A stretch of 64,000 nucleotides of DNA from Hormiphora californensis (Eukaryota > Ctenophora > Tentaculata > Cydippida > Pleurobrachiidae), in contig CM035358.1 of assembly GCA_020137815.1 (NCBI GenBank), positions 7,546,733 through 7,610,732 of the forward strand. Direction: 5' to 3'. A program made the position numbers and the translations under genes. This document shows positions 59,584-64,000 of the stretch, in pieces. Within the stretch, counting starts at the first letter, position 1. Every line of letters begins with the position of its first letter. The notes beneath the pieces were generated by a model that worked only from the letters and a program-made list of their open reading frames with translations, was not told where the DNA came from and did not search any database.

Positions 59584-60628
59584 CAAAACACTGTGGTATA
59601 TCACTTGACCATGATAGATCCTCCTGACATGTCAGTGTTGTGCTTCCCATTATAATACTGTTGGCAGCGCATTCGATGGTGGCAGTTGTCCCTGTTGGTG
59701 AGGCAGGCCAGTTTCCTTGTGTTGATCCTTCAACAGTAAAGGCGGGACACGCTGGTTCTGATTAGAAAGAGTGGATATCATATAAATAATATGATATTGA
59801 TATGTCAACTTTATGTCAAATGATTAAACGTCTGAACCAAAATCTCCATCATGAGAAGTTTGAACCCCTCTGATCCAGCGACAACCCCGAACCCCCACAC
59901 TTTGCAGTATAATAATAGTGGTACACCTAAAATACCTTTACCTGCTTTGTAGAAGTCAGATGCTGTGTCGGTACTGCCAAACATGATCTGCTCCACAACA
60001 TCACCACCCCACGTTGTAACACAGCCGCTACGTGAACTATCTGCGAACAGGTAGTTCAGCACCTCAACGTCATTACATGTGATGATGATGGCGGTCTCTG
60101 TTTTGGCAATCGTCCAGATCTTATCCACCTCCACTGGGGGTTGTACTGGCAGGTTTGTGTAGCTAGTGGTGCAGTAGGCTATCAGGTACTGCATTGTGGA
60201 GGAGAAACTTACAGCCACACCACCGATATAGCTGTTGTCCTTGTCGTACATAAACACCGTGATCTGCTCATAACTGCCCAGAGTAGAGTCCGTCTTTATC
60301 TGGAGAGGTGTTTCTTCCAGGTCCCAGGGTATCTTCACACCCCGCTCAACAGCTGTCAACCCTGAGAGAATTTAATTCAGGAATTTGGCTGCTTGATGTA
60401 CTTGTTAATGATTGATGACGCGTATAAAACAGTCCCAAAGTAATCTTGATAACTGAATAAGTGAACTTGATATACTTGCTAGACCCTCTTTTACTGATTA
60501 GAACATATAAAATATATCGATTTTGATAATCATAGTTGCTTACAAATTTGTAACAAACCTGTAATGGTAGTGGTAGCTGGTCGCCACAAGCCAGCTACCG
60601 AAAGGTAAAATACCAGAATCAAACGCAT
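59584..60628 (-). CDS. Secreted protein with sushi (CCP) domain, 5' exons
   Basis: Three exons join in phase: 60559-60628, 59942-60361 and 59584-59757; a GTAAGT donor at the end shows that it continues. Exon 1 encodes a signal peptide (MRLILVFYLSVAGLW). Exon 2 encodes about 140 residues with a beta-rich pattern: ITVFMYDKDNSYIGGVAV, KIWTIAKTETAIIITCNDVE and GDVVEQIMFGSTDTASDFYK, resembling the domain of the nested gene at 27119 and faintly FAMeT-like domains. Exon 3 is a full sushi/CCP module with Cys at CPAF, IEC, LTC and PQC and the Trp in DLSW before the last Cys. Likely extracellular adhesion or recognition. Downstream exons are not identified. Confidence 0.78.
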
Positions 60629-61859
60629 CGATGCATCATTTTCTTCACTAAAAGAAAGATTGCAAAGATTCAACACAACTTTGGGAAATGAGGATTTTGC
60701 TCTCTCAGTTCAGATCACATTGCCGTTGCTGCGAGTTGATTTTTATCGCTCTGATTGTTATCTCTGTTTGCAACTGACCCACCGTTTGAGGATCACCGTT
60801 ATTTCATGATGACGTTGCACAACGTCCCTGAAAAGGTTACCCACTTTATAAACCGTCTCATTACCCAGAGGCCCCCTACTGCATCGCCATCTAACAAGTA
60901 TTCTTCGGATGAGATAGGAAGAGGATTGCATGTTGCTGATATCACTCCTGAGATGTTAAGTGGTAGGAAGTATTCGAAGAAAGGCTTAGCATTGTGTTTG
61001 TCGGAGGCATGCAAGTTACTAGTTGATCTTTCAGTCCCCAAGGGGAGTACTACCCCTAGTTCAAGTACTACTCCGAGTAGGAGTCATCCACCTGAGGAAT
61101 GGTGGCATTGTAAAGATGATGATAAGATCATTCTACATGAGGAACTAGCTGAGGCCCACCGAAAGGTGATTGATCTTCAGGATCAAGTCATCAAGTTGAA
61201 GGACGAGATTAGAAACGTGGAGACCGCTGCAGTTACCAAGACTGTTCAACGTGATCTGAAGAGCTACTCAGCTATGCTCAGTCAGAACTGTGCAGCAGCT
61301 CTTGCTCCTATTAGGATCCAGCGGGCTGTCATCAAGGCATCTGTCCCGAAACCTGAGGAGGAGGACCGAAACAGTAATCTGATAGTATTTGGACTGCCGG
61401 AGGAACCTGCTGGAGTGACGGTTGACACCACTGTCGCGTCTTTGTTGGAGGAACTGGACGAGAAGCCCCCGATGAACAATTGTATGAGGTTGGGTACTCT
61501 AGCTGAGGGCAAGGTGAGGCCAGTGAAAGTGTCTTTAGAGTCTAGAGACAGTCTTCTTGTTTTATTGAGAAAGGCAAGTGTGCTGAGAAACAGTGAGAAC
61601 TATAAGAGAGTGTATCTTGAGCCTGATCGTAGTTATGAGGAGAGACCCTAGTCAGAATTAAATACGTATTTATTGCGCAAATACGTATTTAAATAGCGCG
61701 TAAATACGCTATAAATACGTATTTAATACGTATTTTTTGCTAATAAATAAGTAAAAGCCGCGCATTTTGCTCGTGCTGACAATACTAGCGGTGAGTTTTA
61801 TGCCCAGATTGCATGCTTGAGCGCCTTACGTCGCGTAAAACGTCTCACCTTCCCTTTCC

Positions 61860-62275
61860 AGCCCTATCGCCAATTGCTACTCCCTTTCCCGTGCTGTAAA
61901 CCTTCTGTGAAACATCTCACCTTCCCTTTCTAGCCCTATCGCCAATTGCTACTCCCTTTCCCGTGCTGTAAACCTTCTATAAAACATCTCACCTTCCCTT
62001 TCCAGCCCTATCGCCAATTGCTACCCCCTTTCCCGTGCTGTAAACCTTCTATAAAACATCTCACGTTCCCTTTCCAGCCCTATCGCCAATTGCTACCCCC
62101 TTTCCCGTGCTGTAAACCTTCTGTAAAACATCTCACCTTCCCTTTCCAGCCCTATCGCCAATTGCTACCCCCTTTCCTGTGCTGTAAACCTTCTGTGAAA
62201 CATCTCACCTTCCCTTTCTAGCCCTATCGCCAATTGCTACTCCCTTTCCGGCCGTGCTGTAAACCTTCTATAAAA
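61860..62275 (+). repeat. 72-bp tandem array, left arm
   Basis: Copies start with GCCCTATCGCCAATTGCTAC at 61861, 61933, 62005, 62077, 62149 and 62221. Confidence 0.96.
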
Positions 62276-62830
62276 CCCTTGGTTCCCCTGCTACCACGAC
62301 CCAAAAACTCTTGTAACAATACAAATTGGTCTGAACCAAGTGTTAGAACCCTTGGTTCCCCTGCTACCACGACCCAAAAACCCTTGTAACAATACAAATT
62401 GGTCTGAACCACGAGTTAGAACCCTTGGTTCCCCTGCTACCACGACCCAAAAGGGCTGTAACAATACAAATTGGTCTGAACCAAGTGTTAGAACCCTTGG
62501 TTCCCCTGCTACCACGACCCAAAAACCCTTGTAACAATACAAATTGGTCTGAACCACGAGTTAGAACCCTTGGTTCCCCTGCTACCACGACCCAAAAGGG
62601 CTGTAACAATACAAATTGGTCTGAACCACGAGTTAGAGCCCTTGGTTCCCCTGCTACCACGACCCAAAAGGGATGTAACAATACAAATTGGTCTGAACCA
62701 CGAGTTAGAGCCCTTGGTTCCCCTGCTACCACGACCCAAAAGGGCTGTAACAATACAAATTGGTCTGAACCACGAGTTAGAGCCCTTGGTTCCCCTGCTA
62801 CCACGACCCAAAAGGGATGTAACAATAAAA
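62276..62830 (+). repeat. 72-73-bp central tandem array
   Basis: Copies contain GGTTCCCCTGCTACCACGAC at 62281, 62354, 62427, 62499, 62572, 62644, 62716 and 62788. Variants alternate between AAAACCCTTG and AAAAGGGCTG. Confidence 0.96.
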
Positions 62831-62864
62831 ATTGGCACAAGTAGCAAGCAATAAATGATTTAAA

Positions 62865-63350
62865 GCACGGGAAAGGGATTAGCAATTGGCGATAGTGCTA
62901 GAAAGGGAAGGTGAGATGTTTTACAGAAGGTTTACAGCACGGGAAAGGGGGTAGCAATTGGCGATAGTGCTAGAAAGGGAAGGTGAGATGTTTTACAGAA
63001 GGTTTACAGCACGGGAAAGGGGGTAGCAATTGGCGATAGGGCTGGAAAGGGAACGTGAGATGTTTTATAGAAGGTTTACAGCACGGGAAAGGGGGTAGCA
63101 ATTGGCGATAGGGCTAGAAAGGGAAGGTGAGATGTTTTATAGAAGGTTTACAGCACGGGAAAGGGGGTAGCAATTGGCGATAGGGCTGGACAGGGAAGGT
63201 GAGATGTTTTATAGAAGGTTTACAGCACGGGAAAGGGGGTAGCAATTGGCGATAGTGCTAGAAAGGGAAGGTGAGATGTTTTATAGAAGGTTTACAGCAC
63301 GGGAAAGGGGGTAGCAATTGGCGATACGGCTGGAAAGGGAAGGTAAGTTG
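62865..63350 (-). repeat. 72-bp tandem array, right arm (inverted)
   Basis: Seven copies of the left-arm unit lie in inverse orientation, with GCACGGGAAAGG at 62865, 62937, 63009, 63081, 63153, 63225 and 63297. Confidence 0.96.
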
Positions 63351-63774
63351 TTTTAAATCGGTCAAGGACGATGTTACAAAAGAGATGTTACAAAAACAAG
63401 ATGTGCCAGTCGGCTGGGGATTGATCAAATACAAATGGAAATTGGAGTCACAATGCGGTAAATCTGCTTCCTAGCATTGTGGTAACCGTTGCCGTGCATC
63501 CAACGCGACTTTCAGGCTCAGCTTTGGACGACAAATCGGCCAAAATGCGCGGCTTAACAAGCGCGTTCTTATTTATTAGCAAAAAATACGTATTAAATAC
63601 GTATTTATAGCGTATTTACGCGCTATTTAAATACGTATTTGCGCAAAAAATACGTATTTAATTCTGACTAGGGGAGTTGAGAGGAGAAGAGCGGTGAAGA
63701 CTTTGAATGAGCTGAGACAGGCGCATCCCGAGAGAAAGTATGTTTTAAGGAAAGGTGTAATTGAAAGCATCTGA

Positions 63775-64000
63775 ACTCATTAAATTTGCCCCACAAGCTT
63801 GTGGAGATCCTTTTCCTGTTTTAAATGTTTTCACTGACTTGATTTGATCTCTTCGCACGGGGCGGGACCCAGTGTGTTTGTCATTTATTTGATTTACATT
63901 GCTGTTCGTCCACCATCAAATTTTTCAATCCAAATCCAAAATCTCTAATTTTCAGCTCTGCTAAAATCATCTCCGTACGTTGTTTTTTTGAAAAGCTACG
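63775..64000. other. 3' flank of ORF1, window end
   Basis: It contains a CCACAAGCTTGTGG palindrome near 63792. No ORF2 start is visible before the window ends. Confidence 0.4.

Larger units (their letters stand above)
61648..63671. mobile_element. 2-kb inverted-repeat element with mirrored tandem arrays
   Basis: Long terminal inverted repeats of about 105 bp start CTAGTCAGAATTAAATACG and are nearly identical. CTAG lies at both ends (61648-61651 and 63668-63671) and could be a TSD or part of the TIR. Inside, a 72-bp unit array (61860-62275, 6 copies) is mirrored by 7 inverted copies (62865-63350). Between them is an array of about 8 copies of a 72-73-bp unit (62276-62830). There is no transposase frame. 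Confidence 0.93.
60806..63774 (+). pseudogene. Retrotransposon ORF1 interrupted by a 2-kb insertion
   Basis: The left part (60806-61647) has N-terminal helices, a coiled coil (HEELAEAHRKVIDLQDQVIK), then an RRM-like domain with SNLIVFGLPEE, LGTLAEGKVRPVKVSL and VLRNSENYKRVYLEPDRSYE. The right part (63672-63774) continues with GVERRRAVKTLNELRQAHPE and a short basic end, then TGA. The remaining 226 bp of the window may lead into an ORF2. Compared with the minus-strand ORF1 at 38371 the two parts are collinear, so the 61648-63671 segment is an insertion. As read, the empty site is one base out of frame. Confidence 0.85.

Noticed and set aside
62224-62885. Repetitive frames in the central 73-bp array
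   Set aside because: By-products of tandem repeats in a transposon-like element on both strands.

Overview
The window is eukaryotic and almost certainly metazoan. Its genes are split by short introns with GT..AG ends and a CTAAC-like branch site close to a pyrimidine tract. It encodes recognisable animal proteins (TMEM94, MED29, GTF2H5, a THAP zinc-finger protein, a PP1-binding ankyrin protein, a sushi-domain secreted protein) and is crowded with non-LTR retrotransposons, small inverted-repeat elements, microsatellites and one satellite array. Small introns, compact spacing, secreted sushi-type proteins and a P2X7-type intracellular domain would fit an early-branching animal such as a sponge or cnidarian, but the sequence does not prove it. 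There is no bacterial gene organisation, CRISPR array, or rRNA/tRNA gene that I can recognise.

Layout: 1-3990 is a 93-bp satellite. 4217-7399 holds a 5'-truncated paralogue of the THAP gene found further right, with two foldback elements in its first intron. 8320-8853 carries a P2X7-type intracellular domain. 8854-18532 is a CR1/L2-like retrotransposon split by a second, apparently intact retrotransposon (9719-15804) with a clean 12-bp target duplication. 19065-21584 is a nine-exon THAP gene on the plus strand. From 45729 down to 22057 six genes lie head-to-tail on the minus strand: a PP1-regulatory ankyrin protein, a large unrecognised Pro/Gln-rich protein, MED29, a mitochondrial membrane protein, GTF2H5 and the N-terminal half of TMEM94. 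A secreted-protein gene lies on the opposite strand inside a TMEM94 intron, and its own intron carries a near-perfect 752-bp-arm inverted repeat.

45730-59580 is gene-poor: microsatellites, a 40-bp perfect palindrome, a TTCGG-rich hAT-like non-autonomous element (54378-55722, 8-bp TSD), a 100-N gap, tandem hairpin-bearing repeats, and a LINE fragment squeezed between two CA tracts. 59584-60628 is a minus-strand secreted sushi-domain gene. 60806-63774 is a retrotransposon ORF1 interrupted by a 2-kb inverted-repeat element whose interior is made of mirrored tandem arrays.

How the genes relate: the minus-strand block mixes transcription factors (MED29 of Mediator, GTF2H5 of TFIIH) with ER, mitochondrial and PP1-signalling proteins, so it looks like compact housekeeping packing rather than a pathway cluster. 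The most unusual material is in the repeats: an intron that is exactly one period of a direct duplication containing a dispersed element, a satellite whose antisense strand repeats an intron 3'-end module, and several families of structured palindromic mini-elements.
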